Both the position numbers and the translations under genes were made by a program. Of a DNA stretch of 64,000 nt, positions 1 through 8,517 are shown piece by piece; the stretch's first letter is position 1, and every line of letters starts with the position of its first letter. The notes under the pieces were generated by a model. It was not told the DNA's origin and made no database searches. It saw only the letters and a program-made list of their open reading frames with translations. Origin of the DNA: Sphingomonas sp. RIT328 (GTDB lineage Bacteria > Pseudomonadota > Alphaproteobacteria > Sphingomonadales > Sphingomonadaceae); assembly GCF_000632225.1 (NCBI RefSeq), contig NZ_JFYV01000014.1, forward strand, positions 21,965-85,964, in the 5' to 3' direction.

Positions 1-240
1 CGATCGAGCAGCAACACCAGCGCCAGCCTCAGCCGCTATTCGCTCATTCCGGGCTATGCGCTCGCCAACATCCGCTTCGGCATCCGCGCGCCCGACGGCC
101 GCTTCGACATTCAGGTTTGGGGCCGCAACATCACCAACTCGGTCTATTATCTGTCGATCGGTGCCGCCAACACCGGCGCAATAACCGGTACCCTTGGCGA
201 CCCGCGCACCTATGGGGTGACGCTGCGGACCAAGTGGTGA
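1..240 (+). CDS. TonB-dependent receptor, C-terminal fragment (cut by window edge)
   Basis: The first frame is open from base 1 and ends at a TGA at 238-240, giving the last 79 residues of a protein. The residues contain the typical end of an outer-membrane beta-barrel: a strand with GYALANIRFGIRA, then VWGRNITNSVYY (the conserved late-barrel motif of TonB-dependent receptors), then DPRTYGVTLRTKW with an aromatic final residue as expected for BAM-dependent insertion. The substrate cannot be inferred because the plug and most of the barrel lie outside the window. The next gene starts about 300 bases downstream, so this looks like the end of a transcription unit. Confidence 0.85.
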   Translation, partial: RSSSNTSASLSRYSLIPGYALANIRFGIRAPDGRFDIQVWGRNITNSVYYLSIGAANTGAITGTLGDPRTYGVTLRTKW

Positions 241-538
241 GGCGGCCGATGTCGTTACACTCGGATGGGGAGGGTGCTTGGATAAAAATTGATATTTTAA
301 GGGGGAGGCGGCTAGAGGCACCAAGTATAAAATTTTATCACTGTTTCGAGATCATTTGCCGTAGCTTGCGTCCTTGGCGTATCCGCCGATCTGAACCGCA
401 GGCTTCCAGCACTGTTGTTCGATACCTCTGTCGTATATCCCATGCCGGACGAGGATACATCGGCGCAGTTGTTCCGGGCGAAGCCACCTCAGGCCGGTTA
501 CCGGTTACCTTCCCCGCACGGTGCGGTTAAACAACCCT
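241..538. other. Intergenic stretch with an AT-rich patch, no gene seen
   Basis: No convincing coding frame on either strand. Bases about 281-345 are strikingly AT-rich for this genome (runs such as ATAAAAATTGATATTTTAAG and AAGTATAAAATTTTATCAC). They could hold a promoter or be a remnant of less GC-rich DNA. A direct repeat CCGGTTACCGGTTACC is at 494-509, just before the antiporter gene. Confidence 0.5.
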
Positions 539-2374
539 ATGGAACAACAGTCTCTCGTTATCGCGCTGATCGGCGCCCTGGGAATCGGGGCGCAGTGGGT
601 GGCGTGGCGGACGGGGTGGCCGGCCATCGCGCTGATGCTGGCCGCCGGCGTCCTTGCCGGCCCGGTCACCGGGCTGATCATCCCCAAACAAACCTTCGGC
701 GAATTGCTCGAACCGATGATCGCGGTCGCTGTGGCGTTGATCCTCTTTGAAGGCGGGCTGAGTCTCAATTTTCGGGAATTGCGCAAGACCGAAGGGGCGG
801 TGATCCGCTTGATGACGATCGGCATACCGGTCGGCTGGTTGCTCGGCGCACTGGCGTGCTACTACGTCGCCGGGCTGGTCTGGCCGGTCGCGATTCTGTT
901 TGCCGGCATCCTCGTGGTGACGGGGCCGACGGTGGTCATTCCGCTGCTCCGTCAAAGCAACATCGCCCCGCGGCCACGCGCGATCCTGAAATGGGAGGCG
1001 ATCGTTAACGACCCATTCGGCGCGCTCTGTGCCGTCATCACCTACGAATATTTGCGACGCGTCGATGAAGGCGGCACCCTGCTCTCAGTCGTCGCGGCGC
1101 TGCTCGCCGCGGCGTTGGTGTCCGGCCTGATCGGTTACGGCATGGCGCGCGCCATCGCATGGGCGTTTCCGCGGGGGCATGTGCCCGAATATCTCAAGGC
1201 GCCGGTCCTGCTCGTCGCCGTGATCGGCACCTTCACTTTGTCTAACCTCATCCAGCAGGAGACCGGCCTGCTGGCGGTCACCGTGATGGGCGTCGCCGTC
1301 GCCAACATGCGGCTCGACTCGTTGCGCGATATCCATCCGTTCAAGGAGAACGTGACCGTCCTGCTGATTTCCGGCGTCTTCGTCCTGCTGTCCGCGTCGC
1401 TCGACTTCAGCGTGCTGCGCTCGTTCGAGTGGCGCTTCGCTGCCTTCCTGCTCGCCCTGCTGCTCCTCGTCCGACCTGCCACCGTCCTGCTGGCCTTGGC
1501 GTTCAGCAAGATCCCGTGGAACGAGCGGCTTTTGATCGCCTGGATCGCGCCACGCGGCGTCGTCGCGGTCGCCGTCTCCGGCCTCTTCGCGCTGCGGCTC
1601 GAGCAGCTCGGCTATGGCAACGGCAATATCCTGGTCACGCTCTCCTTCGCGGTCGTCGTCGCGACGATCATCGCCCATGGCTTCAGCATCCGGCACGTCG
1701 CACGCTGGCTGAAGGTAACCGGGGCAACCCAGAAGGGGCTGCTGATCGTCGGCAGCACCCCGTGGAGCGTCTCGCTCGCGCGGCAGCTCCAGTCCCTGGG
1801 CCTGCCGGTGATGATCGCCGATACGAGCTGGCAGCGCCTGGCCAGTGCGCGACAGGCGGCGATCGACACCTATCACGGCGAGATCCTGGCCGAGGCGACC
1901 GACGAGCGGCTCGACCTCACGCAATTCCAAGTCCTCGCCGCCACCACGGAGAATGAGGCGTATAACGCGCTCGTGTGCAGCGAGTTCGCGCACGAGATCG
2001 GGCGGGATTCGGTATATCAACTGGGGGCGAGCGGTGACGACGAGGATCGCCGCAGTCTGCCCGAAGCCCTGCGCGGACGGGCGATGTTCACCGCCGGCCA
2101 TGGGGTGGATGACATCTTCCAGCGCGAGGCGGCCGGATGGACCTTTCGCAAGACGCGGATCAGCGAGCAGTTCAGGTTCGACGACGCCCGCTCGATCCTG
2201 CCGGATGAAGCGGACATGCTGTTCGTCCTCCGCAAGGACGGTCGCATCCGCTTCTTCACCCATGCCGCCCGCCCGACGCCGCAAAGCGGTGACGTCGTCG
2301 TGTCCTACGGACCCTCGCGGCATGGCGACCCCAACGCTAGTCCGTCCATTCAAGCTGGAGTGAGTGTCGCATGA
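539..2374 (+). CDS. CPA1-family cation/proton antiporter with C-terminal RCK/TrkA-N domain
   Basis: Integral inner-membrane antiporter expected to exchange Na+ or K+ for H+. The first about 390 residues are a chain of hydrophobic helices. The segment EAIVNDPFGAL carries the Asn-Asp pair typical of the ion site in CPA1/NhaP proteins. After the membrane part, KGLLIVGSTPWSVSLARQL begins a Rossmann-like TrkA-N domain that usually senses nucleotide or ion state, followed by a short TrkA-C-like tail. Start: ATG at 539 (MEQQSLVIAL) fits better than the in-frame GTG at 521, which would add a polar RLNNP stretch; neither has a strong Shine-Dalgarno sequence. The stop overlaps the ATG of the following OmpA-like gene, suggesting translational coupling. 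Ion specificity cannot be read from sequence. Confidence 0.9.
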   Translation: MEQQSLVIALIGALGIGAQWVAWRTGWPAIALMLAAGVLAGPVTGLIIPKQTFGELLEPMIAVAVALILFEGGLSLNFRELRKTEGAVIRLMTIGIPVGWLLGALACYYVAGLVWPVAILFAGILVVTGPTVVIPLLRQSNIAPRPRAILKWEAIVNDPFGALCAVITYEYLRRVDEGGTLLSVVAALLAAALVSGLIGYGMARAIAWAFPRGHVPEYLKAPVLLVAVIGTFTLSNLIQQETGLLAVTVMGVAVANMRLDSLRDIHPFKENVTVLLISGVFVLLSASLDFSVLRSFEWRFAAFLLALLLLVRPATVLLALAFSKIPWNERLLIAWIAPRGVVAVAVSGLFALRLEQLGYGNGNILVTLSFAVVVATIIAHGFSIRHVARWLKVTGATQKGLLIVGSTPWSVSLARQLQSLGLPVMIADTSWQRLASARQAAIDTYHGEILAEATDERLDLTQFQVLAATTENEAYNALVCSEFAHEIGRDSVYQLGASGDDEDRRSLPEALRGRAMFTAGHGVDDIFQREAAGWTFRKTRISEQFRFDDARSILPDEADMLFVLRKDGRIRFFTHAARPTPQSGDVVVSYGPSRHGDPNASPSIQAGVSVA

Positions 2375-3027
2375 TGGTATCGCAATGGAACAGCCGGGCG
2401 CGGCGGATCAGCGCGGCGACCTTGCTCTGCCTCGGCATCACCGCCTGTCAGCCTGCCGGCATGCCGGCGAACGACACCGCGGCAGCGCCGGCGGCCCTTG
2501 CCCAGACCGTCGAGGACGCACCTCCGCCGGGCAACGATCAGGTCGAGGGGAATATCGAGGAGGCGCCCAAGTCGATCATCCGACCGGATATTGGGCCGTC
2601 CCCGTCTCCCACGCCGCCCGCCAAGCCGGTCGAGCTGACCATCGCGTTTCCCGCCAAGGGGTATGTAGCCGATCCGGCGGGCATGGCCCGTCTCGACGAA
2701 ATGCTCGCCGATCCCGTCCTGCGCCTGGGTGGCCCGATTACAATCTGGGGTCACAGCGATTCCAGCGGGTCGGATGCGGCCAATCTTCTGTCGTCGCGAC
2801 GACGGGCGGAGGCCGCACGCGACTACCTGCTGAAGAAGGGCGTTGCCGCCGATCGGATAACGGTCATCGCGCTGGGCGAGGCGCGTCCGGTCGCGCCGAA
2901 CCGCCATCTCGACGGATCCGACGATCCGGAAGGGCGCGCCAGGAACAGGCGTGTCGAGATCAGAGTCGGTTTGCCGGACGCGGCCTCACCAGCGGATCAG
3001 CCACCTGAAACAACGCAACCACGGTAG
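2371..3027 (+). CDS. OmpA-family lipoprotein
   Basis: A 218-residue exported protein. The N-terminus has arginines, a hydrophobic stretch and a lipobox LGITAC with Cys26, so lipid anchoring in the outer or inner membrane is likely. Residues about 30-85 are a Pro/Ala-rich linker. Residues about 90-205 are an OmpA C-terminal peptidoglycan-binding domain: GHSDSSGSDAANLLSSRRRA and the closing GRARNRRVEIRV are diagnostic. It should tether the envelope to peptidoglycan. The start overlaps the antiporter stop (ATGA); a second ATG three bases on is equally possible. Coupling with an antiporter is unusual and may mean only shared transcription. Confidence 0.9.
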   Translation: MMVSQWNSRARRISAATLLCLGITACQPAGMPANDTAAAPAALAQTVEDAPPPGNDQVEGNIEEAPKSIIRPDIGPSPSPTPPAKPVELTIAFPAKGYVADPAGMARLDEMLADPVLRLGGPITIWGHSDSSGSDAANLLSSRRRAEAARDYLLKKGVAADRITVIALGEARPVAPNRHLDGSDDPEGRARNRRVEIRVGLPDAASPADQPPETTQPR

Positions 3028-3231
3028 CCGATATTTGTATCGGCCTGCAGGGAATTATACCGAGCCATATTTTTAGGTCGGAAGACCTTAAGCAGCGGCG
3101 CGATCTTACAAAGGTCGTCTAGCTTGCTCATTTGATATGGGGGTAGCGGAAATATAGAACGGGGAAAAGTGCATTGAACCGGTGCAAGTGGTTCTAGCGC
3201 CGCGTCGGGGCGCGCTCCGTTTTGATTGCAG

Positions 3232-3621
3232 TCACAACTTTGCGATCTCGTTCGCACCAGCGGTCGTACGCCGTGACAGTTTCCATTTTGGCCGGATGAA
3301 GTGGCACGTGTATCCGTTGGGTCTTCGCTTGAGATAATCCTGATGTTCCGGCTCGGCTTCCCAGAACTCGCCTGCTGGGGACACCTCAGTGACGACCTTG
3401 CCCGGCCATAGCCCCGACGCCTCGACGTCCGCGATGGTATCCTCGGCGACGGCCTTCTGAACGTCATTCGTGTGGAAGATCGCGGAGCGATAGCTCGCAC
3501 CACGGTCGTTGCCCTGCCGGTTTATCGTCGTTGGGTCGTGGATTTGAAAGAAGAACTCGAGCAGTGCGCGGAAGTCAGTGCGGGCGGGGTCGAAGACGAT
3601 CTCGATCGCCTCAGCGTTCCG
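3232..3621 (-). pseudogene. msrA: Truncated peptide-methionine (S)-S-oxide reductase MsrA, catalytic half missing
   Basis: The reading frame matches the C-terminal two thirds of Msr[10 protein letters not shown], the [18 protein letters not shown] block, YRSAIF, and the tail [14 protein letters not shown] seen in alphaproteobacterial MsrA. The N-terminal part with the GCFWG catalytic cysteine is absent. Homology breaks exactly in the family motif GHAEA (here RNAEA), around base 3618, and upstream DNA does not continue the gene in any frame. An ATG exists at 3634-3636, but the product would lack the active site. This is best read as the remainder of a gene cut by a deletion or recombination. 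Confidence 0.8.
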
Positions 3622-3675
3622 TAACGATGGTGACACTCGTTATCCATCCAAGCCACATACAAGGCGCCGCCGTTG

Positions 3676-3840
3676 ATGGAAGCTATTGAGCAACTCGATG
3701 CCTATTGGCCCGAGACCCCATTAGACCTCGGCGCAAACCGCCGCGCGGGGCTCTACCAGCCGCCCTTCCCGATGGGCACGTTCATGGCGAGGACGGAACA
3801 GAGCGACGAGGGGCACTTCGATATCGGCATCAGCGGATAA
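3676..3840 (+). CDS. Possible small protein, 54 residues, unknown
   Basis: An ATG frame starting MEAIEQLDAYWPETPLDLG and ending GHFDIGISG, with residue use that looks protein-like (few Arg/Pro runs, unlike shadow frames here). It lies immediately beside the msrA break point and overlaps the 3' end of the convergent kinase gene by 11 bases. I do not recognise a family; it could be a fragment of a larger gene whose other part was lost. No clear Shine-Dalgarno sequence. Confidence 0.3.
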   Translation: MEAIEQLDAYWPETPLDLGANRRAGLYQPPFPMGTFMARTEQSDEGHFDIGISG

Positions 3841-5176
3841 GCGCGGGCAAGGCGATCGTCGCCTCTAGCCCGCCACTCGGGTGGTTGCGCAACTCCAAGG
3901 TTCCGCCAACTGCCGCGGCCTGCGCCCGGGCGATCGCCAGGCCGATGCCGCTGCCGTCGGCCGCCGTGTCACCGCGCACGAACGGCTCGAACGCGCGCGG
4001 CAACAGCTCGGGTGCGATCCCGGGACCATGGTCGCGGACCTGAACGATCAGCTGGTCGCCGTGCCGCCGGCACGACAGCTCGGCACCACCGGCATATTTG
4101 ATCGCATTGTCGACGAGATTGCCGAGGCAGCGGGTCAAGGCGTCGGGTTTGGCGCGGACACGCGCTCGGCATCCCGCGGTCATCCGCACCGCATGACCAT
4201 AGGCGCTGGCATCGTCGGCGATGCTCGACAGCAGCGAGTCGAGATCGACCATCGCCCAGGGCTCGTGGCTCTCACCGCTCCGGGCAAGGTCGAGACCACG
4301 CCGCACCATGCGCAGCGTTGCCGAAAGGTCATCGACCAAACGCGCGCGCAGTGATTCGTCCGCAACCTCTTCCAGCCGAAGCCGCAAGCGGGTGAGCGGC
4401 GTCTGCAGATCATGGCCGATCGCTGCGAGCAATCGCGTCCGCTCCCGCACCCCGCTGCGCACCCGACGTTGCATCAGGTTGAACGTGGCCAGCGCCTCGC
4501 GGACATCGGCCGGCCCCCGTTCTGCAACTGGTTCGGCGTCGATCGAGCCGGCAAACGCCCGGGCGGCCTGCGTCAATCGCCGCAGCGGCCGGGTCGCGAC
4601 GCGGCCCGCGACCAGCGATAGCGACAGGCAGGTCAGGCAGAGCAGCGCAACGAACACCGGGTCGGCGAGCACGCTCGGCGGCTTGGGCAGGATCGGCAGA
4701 TCGAGTGATACGGACAGCCGACGCCCGCCCGCGATCGTGGTCAGCAGCCAGCAGTCCGACGCCACAGGCCGGCCGAAGCCGGCGGTGCGCGAATGATGGA
4801 GGAACGGATCGAGCGACCGGCAGGTGGTACGATCGGCATGACCGAGCCGCATCGGCGTGCCGCCGCCAAGCCGCTGCCGCAATTCGGCTGTGAGCATGGC
4901 GTCGACTGGCGACGGCACCGTCTGTGCGAACAGCCGCGCACCGATGATCTCGTCGCGGGCCATGGCGTCGATCGTCGAAGCGGGCGCGCGACGGAGGCGC
5001 AGCGCAATGTCCTGGGCGCTGGCGAGGACGCGGGCATCCTGGAAGCGAAGGAAGTCCGCCTCGCGCAGCCGCTGCGCGATCAGCAGCGAGGCAGCAACGG
5101 CAAGGAGCATTCCGGCAGACAGCAACAGGGCGATGCGCAGCGCGAGAGAATCGACGATCCGCCGCGGCAGGATCAT
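3830..5176 (-). CDS. Two-component sensor histidine kinase
   Basis: A 448-residue inner-membrane kinase of the EnvZ/OmpR class. TM1 is at about 13-35, a periplasmic sensor region at about 36-170 and TM2 at about 171-191, then a HAMP linker to about 244. The H-box AAIGHDLQTPLTRLR has the phospho-acceptor His255. The ATPase lobe shows the N-box NLVDNAIKYA, G1 VRDHGPGI and G2 GSGIGLAIA, so catalysis appears intact. Its start overlaps the stop of the response-regulator gene by four bases (ATGA), so the two form a pair. The signal is unknown; the neighbouring efflux gene fragment suggests control of an RND pump. Confidence 0.93.
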   Translation of the reverse strand: MILPRRIVDSLALRIALLLSAGMLLAVAASLLIAQRLREADFLRFQDARVLASAQDIALRLRRAPASTIDAMARDEIIGARLFAQTVPSPVDAMLTAELRQRLGGGTPMRLGHADRTTCRSLDPFLHHSRTAGFGRPVASDCWLLTTIAGGRRLSVSLDLPILPKPPSVLADPVFVALLCLTCLSLSLVAGRVATRPLRRLTQAARAFAGSIDAEPVAERGPADVREALATFNLMQRRVRSGVRERTRLLAAIGHDLQTPLTRLRLRLEEVADESLRARLVDDLSATLRMVRRGLDLARSGESHEPWAMVDLDSLLSSIADDASAYGHAVRMTAGCRARVRAKPDALTRCLGNLVDNAIKYAGGAELSCRRHGDQLIVQVRDHGPGIAPELLPRAFEPFVRGDTAADGSGIGLAIARAQAAAVGGTLELRNHPSGGLEATIALPALIR

Positions 5177-5910
5177 GCGAAGCGGACCGTCGCGGCGAGC
5201 AGATAGCCCTGGCCGCGGGCGGTCAGGATCAGCTGCTCGCCATCGGGGGCGAGCTTGCCGCGCAACCGGCTGATCTGATTGTCGATCGTCCGGTCGAATG
5301 CGGCGGTGGCCGCACGCGCGGGCATCAGGGCCTCACGCGCGACCGGCTGGCCGGCCGCCTGAACCAGCCGAGACAGGATGTCGAACTCGCTGGTCGACAG
5401 CATCACCACGCTATCGTCCGCCGCCAGCAGCCGCCGCTTGACCAGATCGAGCCGCCACGTCCCGAACCGGGCGAGCGCGGGCTGCTCGGGCCCACGTGGC
5501 GCGCGACGCAACAGATTGCGGATGCGCGCCGTCAATTCGCGTGGCTCGAACGGCTTGGTCAGATAGTCATCCGCGCCGAGCTCGAGGCCGAGCACGCGGT
5601 CGATCGCGGCGTCGCGCGCGGTGACCATGATGATCGGGCCTTCATGCCCATCCTGCCGCAACTGTCGGCACAGTTGCAATCCATCACCGTCGGGCAGGCC
5701 GAGATCGAGCACCAGCAGGTCTATGCCGCCCGTATCCAACGCCGTGCGGATCCCCGCGACATCGCCGACTGCCGACACACGATAGCCCTCCCGAATCAGC
5801 TGCGCGCGGACAAGGTCACGAATGTCAGGATCGTCGTCGGCGATCAGCAGATGCGCCGCGGGTCGGTCGAAAGGCACGGCATCGTCCTGCAGCAACGGAA
5901 CGATCGTCAC
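5173..5910 (-). CDS. OmpR/PhoB-type response regulator
   Basis: A 245-residue DNA-binding regulator. The receiver domain (about 20-135) has the acidic pair ADDD, phospho-acceptor Asp69 in LVLDLGLPDG, the switch Thr in MVTARD and the conserved Lys in YLTKPF. The C-terminal domain (about 145-243) is a winged helix of the Trans_reg_C type. The GTG start at 5908-5910 overlaps the TGA of the truncated efflux gene, and the stop overlaps the kinase start, so the order efflux protein, regulator, kinase was one operon. It is probably phosphorylated by the adjacent kinase. Confidence 0.93.
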   Translation of the reverse strand: MTIVPLLQDDAVPFDRPAAHLLIADDDPDIRDLVRAQLIREGYRVSAVGDVAGIRTALDTGGIDLLVLDLGLPDGDGLQLCRQLRQDGHEGPIIMVTARDAAIDRVLGLELGADDYLTKPFEPRELTARIRNLLRRAPRGPEQPALARFGTWRLDLVKRRLLAADDSVVMLSTSEFDILSRLVQAAGQPVAREALMPARAATAAFDRTIDNQISRLRGKLAPDGEQLILTARGQGYLLAATVRFA

Positions 5911-6750
5911 CGATGCGCCATTTCGCCGGCATTCGCCAGCGTTTCATCCGCGCCGATGGCCTGATACAGGGCGATGCGATTGGACAGATCGGCCAGCATC
6001 GTCGCGGTCTGCGTCTGCCGGGCAGCGTAGAGGGTGCCCTGTGCGACGAGCGCGGTCAGGAAACTGTCGACCCCTTCGCGATAGCGCGCGTCGGCGATCG
6101 CATAGCTGCGGTCTGCGGCGGTCACCAGTCGCTGTTGCGCCTGACGCTGCCGATCGATCGTGCCGCGCCGCGCCAGCGCATCGGCGACGTCGCGATAGGC
6201 GCTCTGTGCGGCCTTGCGATAGGTCGCGAAATAATAATCGCGCTGCGCCTCGGCATAAGCCAGATTACCGCGATTGGTGCCGCCGAGCAGCGGCACGCTC
6301 GCACTCGCGCTGCCAGACCACAGGCTCGCCCCGCCGGAGAACAGGCTGGTGAGCGCGGTCGAGGCGAATCCCAACAGGCTGGTCAGCGAGATGGTCGGGA
6401 AAAAGGCCGCGCGCGCTGCTCCGATATCGTAATGTGCGGCCCTTAACTGATGCTCCGCCTCGACCACGTCGGGCCGCGACAGCAGCACCGCCGACGACAG
6501 GCCGGCCCCCGGCGTCGCGATGCCGGTGTCGAGCTCGGCGAGCGAAGCAGGCAGGGCGTCGTCGGCGAGCCGGTGGCCGACGAGCAGCTCGAGCGCATTC
6601 TGATCCTGCGCCACCTGCGTCGTATAGCTCGCGACGTCGGACTGCGCCTGCGCGAGCACCGTCTCCGCATCGGCGACATCGGCGCCGCTGACCAGCCCCT
6701 GATCGTGAAGATCGCGGTTGAGCGTCACGGTGCGCGCGCTGCTCGTCGCC
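5907..6750 (-). pseudogene. NodT-type RND outer-membrane efflux protein, N-terminal half lost
   Basis: From about base 6740 down to 5907 the minus strand encodes the C-terminal about 275 residues of a TolC/NodT-family outer-membrane factor: TVTLNRDLHDQGLVSGADVA, ALELLVGHR, LLSRPDVVEAEHQLRAA, GAARAAFFPTISLTSLLG and the second alpha-helical repeat. A complete family member is about 450-480 residues with a lipoprotein signal. Here the first about 200 residues are absent. The frame stays open to 7118, but that part is the antisense of a plus-strand partial gene and the MobA/MobL gene and has no efflux homology. The junction lies between about 6737 and 6783. The product, if made, could not form a channel. 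Confidence 0.8.
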
Positions 6751-6782
6751 TGGGGCGGCACCGTCGCGGCGTCGCTCCCGGC

Positions 6783-7010
6783 GTGCCGTGCTTCTGCCGC
6801 TGTGCCGCCGAGTGCCAGCCCGAACTGCCTGCCTGCTTCCTGCCTGATCCGGACCAGACCGAGCGCGAACTCGTCAACGAGGCGGAGACCGCCTGGGCGA
6901 TGTGGGCCGACCTCCACGCCGCCTTCGACGATCACGCGCATCCCGCACGCGTCGCGCTGCGCGACCTCGCCGAGCGTCGCCGCGCACGCGGCGACGTGCC
7001 GATCCGCTGA
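6783..7010 (+). pseudogene. 3' part of an unidentified gene preceding mobA/mobL
   Basis: Plus-strand frame ending at TGA 7008-7010, with protein-like sequence such as AETAWAMWADLHAAFDDH and ARVALRDLAERRRARGD. Its start cannot be found: upstream the same frame runs into the antisense of the efflux gene. It appears to be the end of a gene that belonged to the same block as the MobA/MobL gene, which starts 25 bases later. The family is not recognised. Confidence 0.45.
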
Positions 7011-7035
7011 CACCCTCCAGACAAGGATCTTGACC

Positions 7036-7737
7036 ATGAACGCCATGACCAACCTACCCCTGCACGACCGCCGCCCGATCAGCATTCGCCCGATCTCGGG
7101 GCGCGGGCTGATCGCCATGTCCGGCGATCGTCGCGCGACCCACGCAGGTGCCTATGCCAATTACGTCTACATCAACCGTGAGTGCGGAGATGATACCCGC
7201 GGCGTCATCGACTATCGTCACCGCGGCGATCTGGTGGCGTGCGGGCTGGAGTTGCCGTCCAGTCATCCGGCGTGGGCCTCGGAACCCGGACGGATCTGGC
7301 GCGAGGTCGACGCCGTGTGTGAAAGCACCGCCCCAGACGCGGTGCGAGCCTGGCATATCGTTCTCACCTTGCCCGATGACCTGTCGGAGCCGGAGTGGGT
7401 GCCGAAGGTGCGTGCCTTTGCACGCGATACGCTCGTGCGGCGAGGGCCTGCTGTGGCGTGGGCGATTCACGCGCAGCGTGACGCTACCGGCGGGTGGTTG
7501 ATCCGCCCCCACGTCCATCTGCTGATTACTACGCGCGGCTGGAAGCACAATGCGCGCTTCGGGCAAAGCATCGCGTCGTGGCACGGTGCGGCGATCCGGA
7601 GCGCGATCCATGCCGACTGGCTCGCGCTCCTGCCGACCGGGATGCGGCAGGCGGCGACCACGCCTTATCGCTACGGTGGCTACACGCCGGCGCACCCGGA
7701 TTGTTCGAGGATCGCTCACTTGTTTGGTAGCATGTGA
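7036..7737 (+). CDS. MobA/MobL-family mobilisation protein
   Basis: A 233-residue protein. After a short leader it has RRATHAGAYANYVYINRE, AWHIVLTLPDDLS, VAWAIHAQRD and RPHVHLLITTR. The last carries the HxH pair used for metal binding in MOBQ-type relaxases. In that family the protein nicks an oriT and leads plasmid or element transfer; here no coupling protein or oriT was recognised, so it may act in trans or be a relic. ATG at 7036 follows AAGGATCTTGACC, a weak ribosome site; an internal ATG lies four codons on. It sits at the break point of the efflux gene, marking this segment as acquired. Confidence 0.75.
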   Translation: MNAMTNLPLHDRRPISIRPISGRGLIAMSGDRRATHAGAYANYVYINRECGDDTRGVIDYRHRGDLVACGLELPSSHPAWASEPGRIWREVDAVCESTAPDAVRAWHIVLTLPDDLSEPEWVPKVRAFARDTLVRRGPAVAWAIHAQRDATGGWLIRPHVHLLITTRGWKHNARFGQSIASWHGAAIRSAIHADWLALLPTGMRQAATTPYRYGGYTPAHPDCSRIAHLFGSM

Positions 7738-8008
7738 TCTACGGACGAGAGAACTCGCGATGTTTATCGGCGGCCGCCCACGGAAGCTTGAGGAATCTAT
7801 GTCGCCCGCCAGCAACTTCCAACCAACAAGTTAAGGCGGCTGCATGTCCCCGCAACCATCCCAAACCACCACCAATGCCCCAGGTCCCACGGCCCGGGGC
7901 TTTCGTGCGTTCCGAGTGCCCGGCCTCACCCCAGCAGCCGCTCCCGCTGCTGCTCCACCTGCGTGCATGCAGGGCGGGGCAAGCGGGCGGGCTCGCGGAT
8001 GCGTCCGA

Positions 8009-8402
8009 TCAGTCTTCCGCGTCGCCGGCAGAGGGCGTCGCTTGGGCCGACCGGCGTTTCTGCCACGGCCACCGCCCGTCTATTTCGACTTCGAGCGAAA
8101 AACTCAGGAAAGTCCGGATCAGGACGATGCCGGCGAGGACCAAGAGGCTCTCCAATGTCGGCTCGACCGCCACTGTATTGATGATGTCCGCCGCGACAAG
8201 AAATTCCAGACCGAGCAGGATCGACCGGCCAAGTCCCGATCGGAAATCGGCGATCAATACTGCCCGGTCGGTCGCGCCTTTGATCATCCCGATGAGGGAA
8301 CGCCCCCAGCGTGGCGAACGCGCCGACGACGATGATCGCGGTGCCGACGATCTCGACGGCATTGGTCGCAAGGTGGATCCAGCCGCTTTCGCTCGTGAAC
8401 AT
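8009..8402 (-). pseudogene. DUF1622 membrane protein, frameshifted
   Basis: The start (ATG at 8400-8402) gives SGWIHLATNAVEIVGTAIIV with a first membrane helix, up to ATLG. The family sequence then continues in another frame: GRSLIGMIKGATDRAVLIAD, LGRSILLGLEFLVAADIINT and VLAGIVLIRTFLSFSLEVEI. The switch falls in a run of five C at 8303-8307 (plus strand). Removing one base restores a 131-residue protein with three helices and the usual DUF1622 length. Either a real frameshift or a homopolymer sequencing error. The family has no settled function. Confidence 0.8.
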
Positions 8403-8517
8403 CGCACCCCTTGCCCTTACGGGATCGACCGCGCGGATCGCTGCGCGACGCCATCGTCGTCAAGGCAGCGACGCGTCGCGCTATCCGTTCCCGGATGCAC
8501 GACGCGCGACGGGCGGC

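Noticed and set aside
494..509. LacI operator before the antiporter
   Set aside because: CCGGTTACCGGTTACC is a direct repeat, not the TGTAACCGGTTACA palindrome, and no sugar gene is near.
1085..2353. Long open frame antisense to the antiporter gene
   Set aside because: Arg/Gly/Asp-rich composition without domain motifs; it mirrors the codon bias of the true gene on the other strand.
6750..7118. Extended N-terminus of the NodT-like protein
   Set aside because: The frame is open, but the residues have no outer-membrane factor or lipoprotein features and are antisense to a plus-strand partial gene and the MobA/MobL gene.
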